A DNA stretch of 64,000 nucleotides from Pseudomonas defluvii (GCF_001695625.1 NZ_MBPN01000019.1:1-64000), one strand, 5' to 3'. Numbered from the stretch's first letter, positions 28,557 through 38,013 are shown. The notes: generated from the sequence alone by a model not told the origin. Translations and numbers: made by a program.

Positions 28557-31500
28557 GGAGAGCCTGCGCGCTGGCTTCCAGGCCACCAAGGAACAGTGTC
28601 AGCTCTTCCTTGAACACCTTGTAGGTAGGGCTCGCGGCCTTGGGCGCGACGGGTGCTACGAGCTCCTTGCACAAGTTTTTGAGCAACGCCACCTGGGCAG
28701 AACTCTGCCCACTCGACGACTTGGAAAGGGCAGCAAGCAAGCGCCCCCATCCCCCTGCCATCGAGAATACCCCCAACCCTGACAACGCAAAGGAAACCAG
28801 CGCTGAAGCCCGGTCACCATCACGGTAGGCCAGCGCCCCCCTCGTGAATGCTCGCAACGTAGTAAAGGCCGATATCGTCATTGACGCCGGTGGAAACGGC
28901 ATCGAAAGAATGGACGCGGTACTGAGCACCACCTCAAACAACAACCGCGATATCCGCTCGGCAACGCTGGTCGTGTCGTGATCGACATCGTCGATGATGC
29001 GCAGCGTCATGGCATCGAACTCATCACCAAGATCACTGATCCGGGTGTACTCACCGTAGGCACTGACGATCAGATCGGTGGGGTCACCCGCGCGCGCGAT
29101 ATCGTTAATCAAGGTACCGATGATCCGCTGATCCTTGATCGCCACTCGGCGATAGAAGTAATCACCGAGGCCATACGCCTTCCATTGACTGATCAGGTCT
29201 TCCCGACTGCGCAACCAGCGGCCATCAGGGGCATCCGGGGTGTACAGCAGGTCGTCCGCGGCATTGCCCTGCATGTGCCGGAGAATATAGACACCTTCGA
29301 TACGCTGGCCGCGCAAGGCAAGCTGGTACACACCGTCCTTTTGGTAGGTTCTGTCGCCACCCACCACGGGCGGTTCGAGTTCCAGCAGCGATTCGACCGT
29401 CGCCTTCATCCAGCGGCGCTGCGCTGACGAAAGGTTCCCCTGCAACACTTCGCAGAGCGCGGTCCGCGTGATCTGCAGGCGCAGCAAGTGGCCATGCAAT
29501 GCGCGATACAGGCCGTATTTCGCATCGGTCTTCACCAGTGTCTGCTTGGCCTGCGCGATATAGCGCTCCCCCAACTTTGCCGAACGTATGTAGCTCGCCA
29601 CACGTCGACGATCAAGCCTCGACAGATCCTGCCCGCGGGTTGAGGCGAACCTGGCGAACTCCTCGAAATTGAAACTGCTGCCGTATCCGCTTATCACCAC
29701 TTGAGTCAGCGTCATCTCGGCGCCCGCCTCAAGTGTTACCAACACCGTGTCAGGGTCTACCCAGCCACCCGTTGAATTCGAACCGAGCAACGTGTTGAGC
29801 CATTGCCCGACTTCATGGTGGGCAAAGCTTCGGAAATGGGGAAGGCTGTAGTTTTTTTCATATTCCTGGCCAAGTGCCTGCAACATGAAGTCCAGGTTGC
29901 TCAGCGCCTGACGGTCGTTGGGGGTAGCATCGCGGTACCATTTCGGCGTGACGGCCTGCAGCTCATCCAGCAGACCCTCCACTTTCATTGAGGCAATCTT
30001 GGACAGCGCGTCGCTCCATGTGCTTGCCTCCCAAGGCTTCAGCACCATGCTGTTACGTATCCAATGCGTGGTGGAGCGATGCTGTTGCTCAAGATGGCGC
30101 CTGAAGCCGGACCGCTCTGCAAAGGCAACCTGGCCGACCAGATAATCACAGCCTGGCGCTGTAGCTGACCACCCAGCCATGGCGTCGCTCAGATGATGCA
30201 CAGCGTCAAACACCCTGACATCACCCCCTGGCGCACCCGGCGCGTAAACGATATAGCGCCAGTCATCACCCTGGGGATAACGCACATAGAACAGATCCTT
30301 CAGTACCACCCCTTGCTCATTGAGCAACACACATCCCACCTCGACACCCAGCGACGCCAACGAGCCGTTGTGCTGACCAAGGCGTTCAAACACCTCAAAT
30401 GCCGTTGGGTCCATGCCCTGATAACGCGCACTCAGAAACGACAACGACAAGCGCGCCTGCAGGGCGTCGGCCATCGCAGCTGTTCCCTCCTCTGTCAGGT
30501 AAAGGGCTCGCACGGCATCGATGTAACCCATGCGCAGATTCAGCTCGGCAATCATCGCAGCAATGAACTGCGCCGAAAGGTCTGGCCCTTGGACAACCTG
30601 CACAACGACCTGAGCCTCTTGCCCTTGATAGCCTCCCGAGAGCACCCATTGGCCAAGGCTCAATTGCCGGCTGCCGGTTTGTACATGGCCATCGAGGTCT
30701 ATTGAGTACGCGACATTGAGCACAACTTGCTCAGCGTCGATGGTCAGCCCCAGGTGCTTTTGCACATATGCCTGGATTTGCAGGCGGGCATAATCCTCAT
30801 GGCTGGCATGCCCCTCAAGCAACGTATCTACACGCAGTTGGGCATCTTCGAGCGTTTTTTCACGCTGCTCATAAGCGACTTTTTCGTCACCGACCAGAAA
30901 CCGCAACCAGTCTGGTTGACGGGAAACACGGTACTGCCTGAGGCGATCGGCATGACGCGCCTGAAGCGTTGAAACCAGTATGCGCTGCTGCTCCATCGCA
31001 GCCAGCGCTTCCCACACCTGAGGTGCAGGCTGCGAGTGAGCACGTGCGTTCTGCAGGATGTCGAGAAACCACTGTCGCTGAGTACGCTGCAGATCAGCAA
31101 CGTGTTGTTTGAACACGTCTTCAGCAAAAGGCTGCTCGACAACCGTGAGCGTCTGCCCCTGAAGCAGGGCCTGTTGCGCAGGCGCCAAGTGCTGTAACAG
31201 TGGTTGACGCGTTTCAGTTTTTTGCAGGCGCCACGTCACGTCACCCAGCAGCGACTGAAGATCACCATACAGCCCCAGCCCATCCCAGGTGCTGTACAAA
31301 CACACCACTGTGTCGGCGGGATGCTCGGCAAAATCACCTGATACGAAGGCCTGCGAAAGTGGAGTGGCCTGCCCGCTATCGTCAACCAGCGAAAGTGCCC
31401 TGAGCGTCGTACCACTATTAACGATGCTCTCCTTCAACTGCTTGCAACGGGCGGCTCTTTCAGGGCGTCCCTTGGCCCACAAATTAATATCGAGAAAGAA

Positions 31501-31977
31501 CAGATAGGCCAGCAGTTGGTTAAGGGTGTCTGGGCCAAACGCTTCATCGGGGCTTAACGCGCCCGCCCAAAAATCTTGAAGTTGCTCCAACCATGTATCA
31601 GCCCACTGGGGAAGCAGTTCGCCAAGCACCTGATGAATAAGGTTTACATCGGCATTGATGGGCTGAGTTGCACCCGCCGCGAAAAGCTGCGGGCCCATTT
31701 GCTCAAGCGACAGTGCCTGCTGATCAACCATGGCCTGCAGCGCAAGGTCGATCAGCGGTACGCCCTGTTGAACCCGCAAGGCCTGAAGATCAACATCGCA
31801 ACCCAACGCAGCCATTCGCACCTGAAACTGTTGACGTATGACCTGCGCTAAAGAAGGGGCCGTGCTTAAAACCGACTGTATCTTCAATACGGTATTGGTC
31901 ATTTCAAGTAGAAGTTCTTGCACACTGAAGTTCTCCAGTCGTTCAGTGGACAATGTAAACGGTGTAGAGGTATTCAT
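28528..31977 (-). CDS. Large dermonecrotic-toxin-like protein (DUF6543 type)
   Basis: 1149 residues, unlike any core Pseudomonas gene nearby. Sequence traits recall the large DUF6543 dermonecrotic-toxin-domain proteins of Pseudomonas: paired motifs YIVYAPGAPGGDVRVFD (middle) and LLYTPDAPDGRWLRS (about residue 930), WFLDILQNARAHS, and a late hydrophobic segment about 1035-1100 (LLFEVVLSTASILSMPFPP, ALVSFALSGLGVFSMAGGWG) that could be a membrane-insertion region. No signal peptide is seen. AAGGA precedes the ATG. It is shorter than many relatives and its 3' end runs into hmgR, so the C-terminus may be truncated. Toxin function is an inference from family resemblance. Confidence 0.65.
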   Translation of the reverse strand: MNTSTPFTLSTERLENFSVQELLLEMTNTVLKIQSVLSTAPSLAQVIRQQFQVRMAALGCDVDLQALRVQQGVPLIDLALQAMVDQQALSLEQMGPQLFAAGATQPINADVNLIHQVLGELLPQWADTWLEQLQDFWAGALSPDEAFGPDTLNQLLAYLFFLDINLWAKGRPERAARCKQLKESIVNSGTTLRALSLVDDSGQATPLSQAFVSGDFAEHPADTVVCLYSTWDGLGLYGDLQSLLGDVTWRLQKTETRQPLLQHLAPAQQALLQGQTLTVVEQPFAEDVFKQHVADLQRTQRQWFLDILQNARAHSQPAPQVWEALAAMEQQRILVSTLQARHADRLRQYRVSRQPDWLRFLVGDEKVAYEQREKTLEDAQLRVDTLLEGHASHEDYARLQIQAYVQKHLGLTIDAEQVVLNVAYSIDLDGHVQTGSRQLSLGQWVLSGGYQGQEAQVVVQVVQGPDLSAQFIAAMIAELNLRMGYIDAVRALYLTEEGTAAMADALQARLSLSFLSARYQGMDPTAFEVFERLGQHNGSLASLGVEVGCVLLNEQGVVLKDLFYVRYPQGDDWRYIVYAPGAPGGDVRVFDAVHHLSDAMAGWSATAPGCDYLVGQVAFAERSGFRRHLEQQHRSTTHWIRNSMVLKPWEASTWSDALSKIASMKVEGLLDELQAVTPKWYRDATPNDRQALSNLDFMLQALGQEYEKNYSLPHFRSFAHHEVGQWLNTLLGSNSTGGWVDPDTVLVTLEAGAEMTLTQVVISGYGSSFNFEEFARFASTRGQDLSRLDRRRVASYIRSAKLGERYIAQAKQTLVKTDAKYGLYRALHGHLLRLQITRTALCEVLQGNLSSAQRRWMKATVESLLELEPPVVGGDRTYQKDGVYQLALRGQRIEGVYILRHMQGNAADDLLYTPDAPDGRWLRSREDLISQWKAYGLGDYFYRRVAIKDQRIIGTLINDIARAGDPTDLIVSAYGEYTRISDLGDEFDAMTLRIIDDVDHDTTSVAERISRLLFEVVLSTASILSMPFPPASMTISAFTTLRAFTRGALAYRDGDRASALVSFALSGLGVFSMAGGWGRLLAALSKSSSGQSSAQVALLKNLCKELVAPVAPKAASPTYKVFKEELTLFLGGLEASAQALPKGHAPFAS

Positions 31978-32437
31978 TCGCCATCCTTGTGAATGTGGTT
32001 ATTAGCGGCCAAGAAACTACCCACAAGAACGTGCAAACCCAAGAGGAGAAAGTGCCTGAAAAGTATCAAAATTAATCAGAACTAATGGATCCAATTAATG
32101 CGCCCAGTACTTAAAAGTGTTTTCCTTCAGCGCGCTTATTTACAACCCACTTACTGCCTGTTTTCCGACATAAAAAAACACCCCAAAACAAAACACCAAC
32201 ACGCCGTCTTGCCTGCGGTGAAAGTGCTGCATAACCTAAAACTATTACAGCCTGCGTAAAAGAGAATGTCAGAAACCACTATTTTTCCTGAAAGATCAGC
32301 GCCTTATTCTAAGCCCACCTGCCCAGTAGAGCCGCTCAACAAGCAACTCCTGGCAGGCTTGTAGGCTTACTCAATAGCGGAGTACCTACCCAGTTCACCG
32401 ACGTTGATTTTGAAGCTCCTTGATCTACGTCTTACTT
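31978..32437. other. AT-richer noncoding region upstream of toxin-like gene
   Basis: About 460 nt without a convincing gene, visibly AT-richer than the surroundings (runs of A and T around 32060-32290). It presumably contains the promoter of the toxin-like gene, but no operator was recognised. A plus-strand transcript ending at the terminator at 32438 could start here. Confidence 0.4.
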
Positions 32438-32464
32438 GGCCGCTGCTTTGCAGCGGCCTTTTTT
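32438..32464 (+). terminator. Orphan intrinsic terminator (possible small RNA end)
   Basis: GGCCGCTG-CTTTG-CAGCGGCC followed by six T residues. It faces the plus strand, yet the nearest plus-strand gene upstream (hmgR) ends about 3.9 kb away, so it may end an unannotated small RNA arising in 32000-32437. Confidence 0.8.
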
Positions 32465-32595
32465 ATTCTGTACCGCTGCGGGCTTCAGTCGGCCGCGTCA
32501 TCGCAGTGAAGCGATGAGCGATCGGTGCCAGAATCAAATCATTTGTGGCAGCGTCACCGGGCCCACACCAACAGGAACATCCTCAACATTCAGGA

Positions 32596-33495
32596 TCAGG
32601 CCTGTTTCAGTGGCCGCCCCAGCCGGGAGTAAGCGCGGAACGCCAGGTAGTGATACAGCACCTGGACCGGTGATTCGGTGTGTGGGTAATGCCCAACTCC
32701 CGGCAGCAGCACCGTATCGGGCTCCGGCACCAACTGCCGGTAACGCTCAACCACATGGCCTCCGCAAACCGGGTCCACCAGGCCATTGATAAACCGTAGC
32801 GGCACACCGCCCACCAGCAACGCCCCGACCCAGCGCTCGCGATAGGTCATGCACTCCAACGGGTAGGTACTGAGCTTGTGCAATACCCGCATGCCACGGT
32901 TGGCAACCATCAGGCTCCAGCAGTCATCCAGCGCACTTTCACTGGGACGGGTGCGAGGCCCGTAGATCTTGCTGACGCAATTGACCAGATCATCACGCCG
33001 AAACGAGCGTGCCACCAGCCAGCCAAGCCGACTAAGCAGCAGCTTATGAATCAGCAGAGGCCGATGGCACTCGGGGAACAGCGCTGCATTGAGGAACACG
33101 CAACTGGCGATCTGCGCCCGCCCTTCATGGTGACGCGCCACCAGCTCCTGAGCGACCGTAGCCCCATAATCATGCCCCAACAGATGCACAGGCTCAGTGA
33201 CCTGCAGGTGCTCAAGCAACGCCTGCTGGATATCCGCCTGCTCCAGCAGGCTGTAGCTGTAGTGCAGGGGCTTTGAGGAATCGCCAAAACCGAGCATGTC
33301 ACAGGCAATCACCTGATAGCGCTGTGCCAGAGGCTGCCAGAGATAGTGCCAATCCCAACTGGCGGTTGGAAAGCCATGGAGCAACAGCAGTGGTTCGCCA
33401 TGGCCGGCGGTCCAGTAACGGAGGGTTTGGCCCCGGAACGAAAAATGATGCCCCCGGGTGCGCCAGACACTTAACGGTATCTCGGCAAGAGGCAT
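32596..33495 (-). CDS. Alpha/beta hydrolase with Asp nucleophile (dehalogenase/epoxide hydrolase-like)
   Basis: 299 residues. LLLLHGFPTASWDW forms the oxyanion region, GHDYGA carries an Asp at the nucleophile position (typical of epoxide hydrolases and haloalkane dehalogenases), and GVGHYPHTESP supplies the catalytic His. The cap-domain region is helical. Substrate unknown. Stands alone between the orphan terminator and the mioC-like gene. Confidence 0.87.
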   Translation of the reverse strand: MPLAEIPLSVWRTRGHHFSFRGQTLRYWTAGHGEPLLLLHGFPTASWDWHYLWQPLAQRYQVIACDMLGFGDSSKPLHYSYSLLEQADIQQALLEHLQVTEPVHLLGHDYGATVAQELVARHHEGRAQIASCVFLNAALFPECHRPLLIHKLLLSRLGWLVARSFRRDDLVNCVSKIYGPRTRPSESALDDCWSLMVANRGMRVLHKLSTYPLECMTYRERWVGALLVGGVPLRFINGLVDPVCGGHVVERYRQLVPEPDTVLLPGVGHYPHTESPVQVLYHYLAFRAYSRLGRPLKQA

Positions 33496-33699
33496 CTGCG
33501 CAGTCCCCGTGGCGTGGTCGAAGTCCTCTTGAGCAAGGTATTGGCGCTATTCATTGCAATCACCTCGGCACATTCATGTGCGCTGCTGGCAAACAGTCTA
33601 GCCAGCTTTGATCAACCCGAGAGTTGCATTGCCAGCCAGCCTATTGACCGTGTGAGTCATTGCGCAAAAAGGTCAGGACAAGGCGACCAACAGCACCGC

Positions 33700-34155
33700 T
33701 CAGCCGCGCAGGGCAGCAGCAAACCCGGCCAACCAGGGTTCGGCATCGGCCTCCGGGGTAACGGTCTCACTGGCATCCAGGCGCAGCATCGGCTGCACTT
33801 CCTTCAGGCCCATCTCGGCAAACAATTCGCGTAATTGTTCACCGCCAGCACAGAAGGTATCGCCGTAGCTCGAATCGCCCAGACCGATCACGGCACCTGG
33901 CAATCCACGCCAAATTGCCGGCAAGGCATCGCGGATTTCACAGAACAGTGGCATCAGGTTGTCTGGCAATTCGCCCATGCCGGTGGTCGACGTCACGGCC
34001 AGAAAAGCCTCTGGGGCAAAACCTTGCAGGTCTTGAAGGGTCGCCCGGCCAGCATGCCAAGCCTCAAAACCAGCGGCTTTGAGCAACGACTCGGCGTGGC
34101 GAGCAACTTCGTCGGCAGTACCATAGACCGAACCGGAAAGGATGGCGACTTTCAT
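33700..34155 (-). CDS. mioC: Flavodoxin, MioC family
   Basis: 151-residue FMN-binding flavodoxin-like protein: MKVAILSGSVYGTADEVARH carries the FMN phosphate loop (SGSVYGTA), TSTTGMGELPDN the second flavin loop and GLGDSSYGDTFC the third. It is an electron carrier; E. coli MioC supports biotin synthase. Start at 34155 gives the flavodoxin beginning; a longer frame to 34224 is unlikely. Divergent from the LOV gene. Confidence 0.88.
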   Translation of the reverse strand: MKVAILSGSVYGTADEVARHAESLLKAAGFEAWHAGRATLQDLQGFAPEAFLAVTSTTGMGELPDNLMPLFCEIRDALPAIWRGLPGAVIGLGDSSYGDTFCAGGEQLRELFAEMGLKEVQPMLRLDASETVTPEADAEPWLAGFAAALRG

Positions 34156-34301
34156 AGTAGATTCCGAAACTGAGTAAAAACGTAGGATACTAACACCGCA
34201 GGCTGGCAAATGGCCCCACGCCAAAGGTGTAGGGCTACGCGCAATCTTCTAGAATCAGCCATCCTGTCAGGTCGTTCTTCCCATTTTGCAGGCCCTTGTC
34301 C

Positions 34302-34760
34302 ATGATCAACGCCAAACTGCTGCAACGCATGATTGACGCCTCCACAGACGGCATTGTGGTCGCGGAACAGGAAGGCGACGACACCATCCTGATCTACGTA
34401 AACGCCGCCTTCGAGCGTATCACCGGCTATACCGCCAACGATGTGCTCTACCGTGACTGCCGTTTCCTGCAACAGAACGAGCGCGACCAACCGGCACGCG
34501 CACGTATCCGCCAAGCCATCAAGGAAGGCCGCCCCTGCCGAGAAATCCTGCACAACTTCCGCAAGGATGGCACCGCCTTCTGGAACGAACTGTCAATCAC
34601 GCCCGTCTACAATGAAGCCGATCAGCTGAAGTACTTCATTGGCATTCAGAACGATGTCAGCCGCCAGGTGGAAGCCGAACAGCGTGCGGCACAGCTGGAG
34701 CAGCAGTTGGCCGAGGCCTTGGCCCGTATCAAGGTACTGGAAAGCGACCAACGGTCGTAA
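34302..34760 (+). CDS. Short LOV blue-light photoreceptor (PpSB1-LOV like)
   Basis: 152 residues, essentially one LOV/PAS domain with a C-terminal coiled-coil helix. The photoactive Cys is residue 53 in YRDCRFLQQ, followed by RPCREILHNFRKDGTAFWNEL and YFIGIQNDVS, the FMN-binding LOV core. The beginning MINAKLLQRMIDASTDGIVVAEQEGDD closely follows P. putida PpSB1/PpSB2-LOV, which form slowly recovering dimers. It has no output domain, so it must act through a partner. ATG at 34302 matches those proteins. Neighbours are a PilZ-like gene and a LitR-like MerR gene, a suggestive light-response grouping. Confidence 0.92.
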   Translation: MINAKLLQRMIDASTDGIVVAEQEGDDTILIYVNAAFERITGYTANDVLYRDCRFLQQNERDQPARARIRQAIKEGRPCREILHNFRKDGTAFWNELSITPVYNEADQLKYFIGIQNDVSRQVEAEQRAAQLEQQLAEALARIKVLESDQRS

Positions 34761-34829
34761 ACAAAGCGGGCAGATTGTTGTCAATCAATTTACCGCCTCG
34801 CAGACCGATCACGACTTCCGGGTTTGACC

Positions 34830-35438
34830 ATGCAAACAGACGCCCTACTCACCCAGGATGAGCTGGACTTCATTCAGAACATGCAACATTCGCCGCAGTT
34901 CGATGTGGCGGATGCGACCGCCAGCCTGCTGCTCAACAGCGACAGCCAACTCAAGAACCTGCTGACCCGCCTGATCGCCCACGAACAGGTCACCCTGCAA
35001 GCGCAGTTCGAAAACCACCAGATGAGTTTTCCCCTGCAGTTGGTCGAAGACGAGTTCCACGCCACGCACCTGCAAGTGGGCGCGCCGAGCATCTACGAAG
35101 ACGGGCCGATGGTACGCCCCTGGCGCCTGACCCTGGACACGCCGGCTGCGCTGGAAGACGACATGGGCCTGAGCACGGATCTATGGGTACGGGAGATATC
35201 GTTCAAAGGGGTACTGCTTGAAGTGCGCCAGCCAGAGCCACCTGCGCGATTCTCGCTGTGGTTCAACCCCGGGAGCGCAGAGGCACCCATTGCACTTGAG
35301 GGCACCCTGCAACGGCGTGCGGCTGACGGCCTTGCAGCCTATCGCCTGAGCCAGCGCCACCCTGCCGAGACCGAGCGCCTGCGCGAGTACATTCTGCAAC
35401 AACACCGCCGCGCGCATCCGGATGTGCACGCGGCCTGA
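34830..35438 (+). CDS. PilZ-like hypothetical protein
   Basis: 202 residues, no signal peptide or membrane segment. After an N-terminal helical part, residues about 60-180 look like tandem beta-rich domains (FPLQLVEDEFHATHLQVGAP; VREISFKGVLLEVR) arranged as in PilZ proteins, but the c-di-GMP motifs RxxxR and (D/N)xSxxG are not complete (EISFKG), so ligand binding is doubtful. Same strand as the LOV gene, 69 nt downstream; probably co-transcribed. Function not known. Confidence 0.6.
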   Translation: MQTDALLTQDELDFIQNMQHSPQFDVADATASLLLNSDSQLKNLLTRLIAHEQVTLQAQFENHQMSFPLQLVEDEFHATHLQVGAPSIYEDGPMVRPWRLTLDTPAALEDDMGLSTDLWVREISFKGVLLEVRQPEPPARFSLWFNPGSAEAPIALEGTLQRRAADGLAAYRLSQRHPAETERLREYILQQHRRAHPDVHAA

Positions 35439-35449
35439 AGGCCGCACCT

Positions 35450-36400
35450 TCAGGTATCGAGGTGCCCCGCCAGATACTGCTGCAGCCGCCTGCGCATCAA
35501 CCGCCCTTCACTGCCCAGACACGCCACCTGCGAGCCGATCAACAGGTCTTGGGCGAGGTCTGCGGCTTCGCCGGCAAACAACAGCGGGCACTCCAGGCCC
35601 AATGCCAGGCGCGCCAGACGCTTGGGCAGGTCAGGGGCCGGCGGATGATTGGAAAACAACACCAGAGCATGAGGCTTGATACGCTCGCACACCAGGCTCA
35701 ACTCCTCAAGCGGTTGCCCCAGCGACAGCACGCTCACGGCGACCTCGCTGCTGCCCAGCAACAACGCGGCCACCAAAAGCTCCAGCTCACGGCATTGCCC
35801 GGGGATTGCCGCCAGCACGACATGGAGCTCTTGCTGCTCACGCGCCAACTGCAAACGTTGCAAGGCGCGGGCCCGCAGGAAACCGTCGAGGAACAGCCAC
35901 TCGCTAAGCTGGCCAAACACCTCCTGGGCCGTGCGCAGTTCCTGCCACACGGGCATCAGAATGTCCTGGAACACCACCACCAGCGGATAACTGGCAAACA
36001 CCTGCCCATACACTTGCTCAAGCTGGCGCTCATCGAACGAGCGGACCGCTTGGCGCAACTGAACCTGCCACTGCGCCCAATCGTTCTGCACGCCTTGTGG
36101 TGGTGCCTGCAGCGTCTGTGCCTTGATGACCTGGCTCTTGGCAAGCAGGCTACCGACCTTGCTCACCGCCACACCGCGTTCGATCCAGCCGAGGATATTA
36201 CGGACCTCGTCAATATCGGCCTGGGAATACAGCCGATGCCCACTTTCGGTGCGTGTTGGCTGGATCAACCCATAACGGCGCTCCCAGGCACGCAACGTCA
36301 CCGGGTTGATACCGGTTAATCGGGACACCTCACGGATAGGAAACAGCTCCTCGTGATCGAGGGCAGTGGAGCTCAGGGAGGGATGAGCGGATTCAGTCAT
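35450..36400 (-). CDS. MerR-family regulator, class II LitR/CarH-like (no B12 site)
   Basis: 316 residues: N-terminal MerR HTH (FPIREVSRLTGINPVTLRAW, residues 20-88), a four-helix linker and a C-terminal Rossmann-like domain. The layout is that of CarH/LitR photoreceptors, but W-x9-EH is missing and the position of the cobalt-binding His (PGERHELG in CarH) reads PGQCREL at about 200-206. It therefore fits class II LitR regulators, which in P. putida work with a short LOV protein in light responses. It is convergent with the LOV/PilZ-like pair (11 nt). Start at ATG 36400; a longer frame upstream is unlikely. Confidence 0.8.
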   Translation of the reverse strand: MTESAHPSLSSTALDHEELFPIREVSRLTGINPVTLRAWERRYGLIQPTRTESGHRLYSQADIDEVRNILGWIERGVAVSKVGSLLAKSQVIKAQTLQAPPQGVQNDWAQWQVQLRQAVRSFDERQLEQVYGQVFASYPLVVVFQDILMPVWQELRTAQEVFGQLSEWLFLDGFLRARALQRLQLAREQQELHVVLAAIPGQCRELELLVAALLLGSSEVAVSVLSLGQPLEELSLVCERIKPHALVLFSNHPPAPDLPKRLARLALGLECPLLFAGEAADLAQDLLIGSQVACLGSEGRLMRRRLQQYLAGHLDT

Positions 36401-36618
36401 CGCCGGGACAGCCGCATTTTCAGAAGGTGGAGGCCATTCTACTCCGCTATTGCCGCCAAGGCACAAGACCGATCTGAACCCACCCGGCGTAGATCAGCAC
36501 TGACGCGCCAGCCCATTTACGGAATAATCCTTGCTTGTGTTCAAACGCTGCCCACCACCCCGGGCAGCGTTCCATGGGCGCGGCTACCCGCCGCCTCCAT
36601 AAAGCCAGGAGATACACG

Positions 36619-37194
36619 ATGTCTACCCCACCCGTTACCTTGATGGTGGCGCGCCGCGTTGCCAATGGCCGCTACCAGGACCTGATCGCCTGGTTACGTG
36701 AAGGCGAACAACTGGCCACCGACTTTCCCGGTTATCTGGGTTCGGGCGTGCTGGCCCCGCCGCCGCAAGACGATGAATTCCAGATCATCTTTCGCTTTGC
36801 CGACGAAAAAACCCTGCATGCCTGGGAGCACTCGGCCTCACGCACGGCATGGCTCGCCCGCGGCAACGGCCTGTTTCAACAACCGTCGGAACACCGTGTC
36901 AGTGGTATCGACGGCTGGTTTGGCAGCAATGCCGCACAGCGCCCACCTCGCTGGAAACAAGCCGTGGCGATCTGGCTGGCGTTCTTCCCGGTATCGCTGG
37001 CCTTCAACCTGCTGTTCGGCCACTGGCTCGCCGAGTTGAGCCTGCTGCCACGCGTGCTGCTCAGCACCCTGGCCCTGACGCCGATGATGGTCTACGTCTT
37101 CATCCCACTGTCGACCCGTTGCCTGGCCGGTTGGCTCAACGCCAGCAGCACACACCCCGCCACGCCCACGGCCCCCACACTGGAAAGCCGCTAG
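36619..37194 (+). CDS. Antibiotic biosynthesis monooxygenase-domain membrane protein
   Basis: 191 residues. The N-terminal 95 residues form an ABM ferredoxin-like barrel (TLMVARRVANGRYQDLIAWL, FPGYLGSGVLAPPP, FQIIFRFADEKTLHAWEHS), and the C-terminal part has two hydrophobic helices (AVAIWLAFFPVSLAFNLLF; VLLSTLALTPMMVYVFIPL). The tandem architecture is common in Pseudomonas and of unknown function. AGGAG lies 7 nt before the ATG. It is divergent from the MerR gene and may be its target. Confidence 0.82.
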   Translation: MSTPPVTLMVARRVANGRYQDLIAWLREGEQLATDFPGYLGSGVLAPPPQDDEFQIIFRFADEKTLHAWEHSASRTAWLARGNGLFQQPSEHRVSGIDGWFGSNAAQRPPRWKQAVAIWLAFFPVSLAFNLLFGHWLAELSLLPRVLLSTLALTPMMVYVFIPLSTRCLAGWLNASSTHPATPTAPTLESR

Positions 37195-37281
37195 CCGGCT
37201 CAGGGCGCGTGCAACACTGCGCAGTTCGGGTATGCTGGGCACTAACCCTGCGAACACGTAAGAAAAGTTGACCGCCCTTAC

Positions 37282-37977
37282 ATGAACAGCCCAATTCTAG
37301 TCACCGGAGCCAGCCAACGTGTTGGCCTGGCACTGGCTCTGAGGCTTGCGCAAGCCGGCCATACCGTCGTCAGCGCCAGCCGTAGCAAGAGCCCAGAGGC
37401 CGCGCACCCGAACATCATCCAGTTCCAGGCCGACCTGTGCGACGAGCAAGATCGCCTGGCGCTGATCCAGTTCCTGCAAGACAACTTCGACGGCTTGCGC
37501 GCTATCATCCACAACGCCTCGCTGTGGCTGGACGACAGCCTGGCCAACCTCAATACCATGTTCAAGTTGCATGTAGAGGCGCCCTACCACCTCAACCTGG
37601 CCTTGGGCGAACACCTGCTGAAGCTGGACAAGTCAGACATCATCCATGTCTGCGATGAAACCTCCTCACGCGGCAGCAAAAGCCATATTGGCTATGCCGC
37701 AACCAAGGCGGCGCTGCAGAACATGGTGCTGTCCTTTGCAGAAAAGTACGCACCGCGCGTACGCGTCAACGCGATCCTTCCGGGCTTGCTGATCCTCAAG
37801 GAAAACAGCGACGAAGAGTACCGCCAGCAAACCCTGAAAAAGGCCCTGCTGGAGTTCGAGCCCGGGGCTCAACCGTTGATCGACGCGGTGCTCTTCCTGC
37901 TGGAGAGCCAGTACAGCACGGGCAGCAGCGTGGTGATCAACGGCGGTCGCCACCTGAAAAAAGCCGTATCGCGGTAA
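37282..37977 (+). CDS. folM: Dihydromonapterin reductase FolM
   Basis: 231-residue short-chain dehydrogenase that reduces dihydromonapterin to tetrahydromonapterin with NADPH (pterin cofactor for phenylalanine hydroxylase). The signature TGASQRVGLALALRL replaces the usual TGxxxGxG, and Tyr-x3-Lys is YAATK in SHIGYAATKAAL. The C-terminal VVINGGRHLKKAV is typical. Same strand as the ABM gene, 87 nt downstream. Confidence 0.9.
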   Translation: MNSPILVTGASQRVGLALALRLAQAGHTVVSASRSKSPEAAHPNIIQFQADLCDEQDRLALIQFLQDNFDGLRAIIHNASLWLDDSLANLNTMFKLHVEAPYHLNLALGEHLLKLDKSDIIHVCDETSSRGSKSHIGYAATKAALQNMVLSFAEKYAPRVRVNAILPGLLILKENSDEEYRQQTLKKALLEFEPGAQPLIDAVLFLLESQYSTGSSVVINGGRHLKKAVSR

Positions 37978-38013
37978 ACTGACCCACTGCGCCACACCTT
38001 CACGAGACTAGCC

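Noticed and set aside
36535..36618. Longer N-terminus for the ABM-domain membrane protein
   Set aside because: AGGAG and family similarity place the start at 36619.
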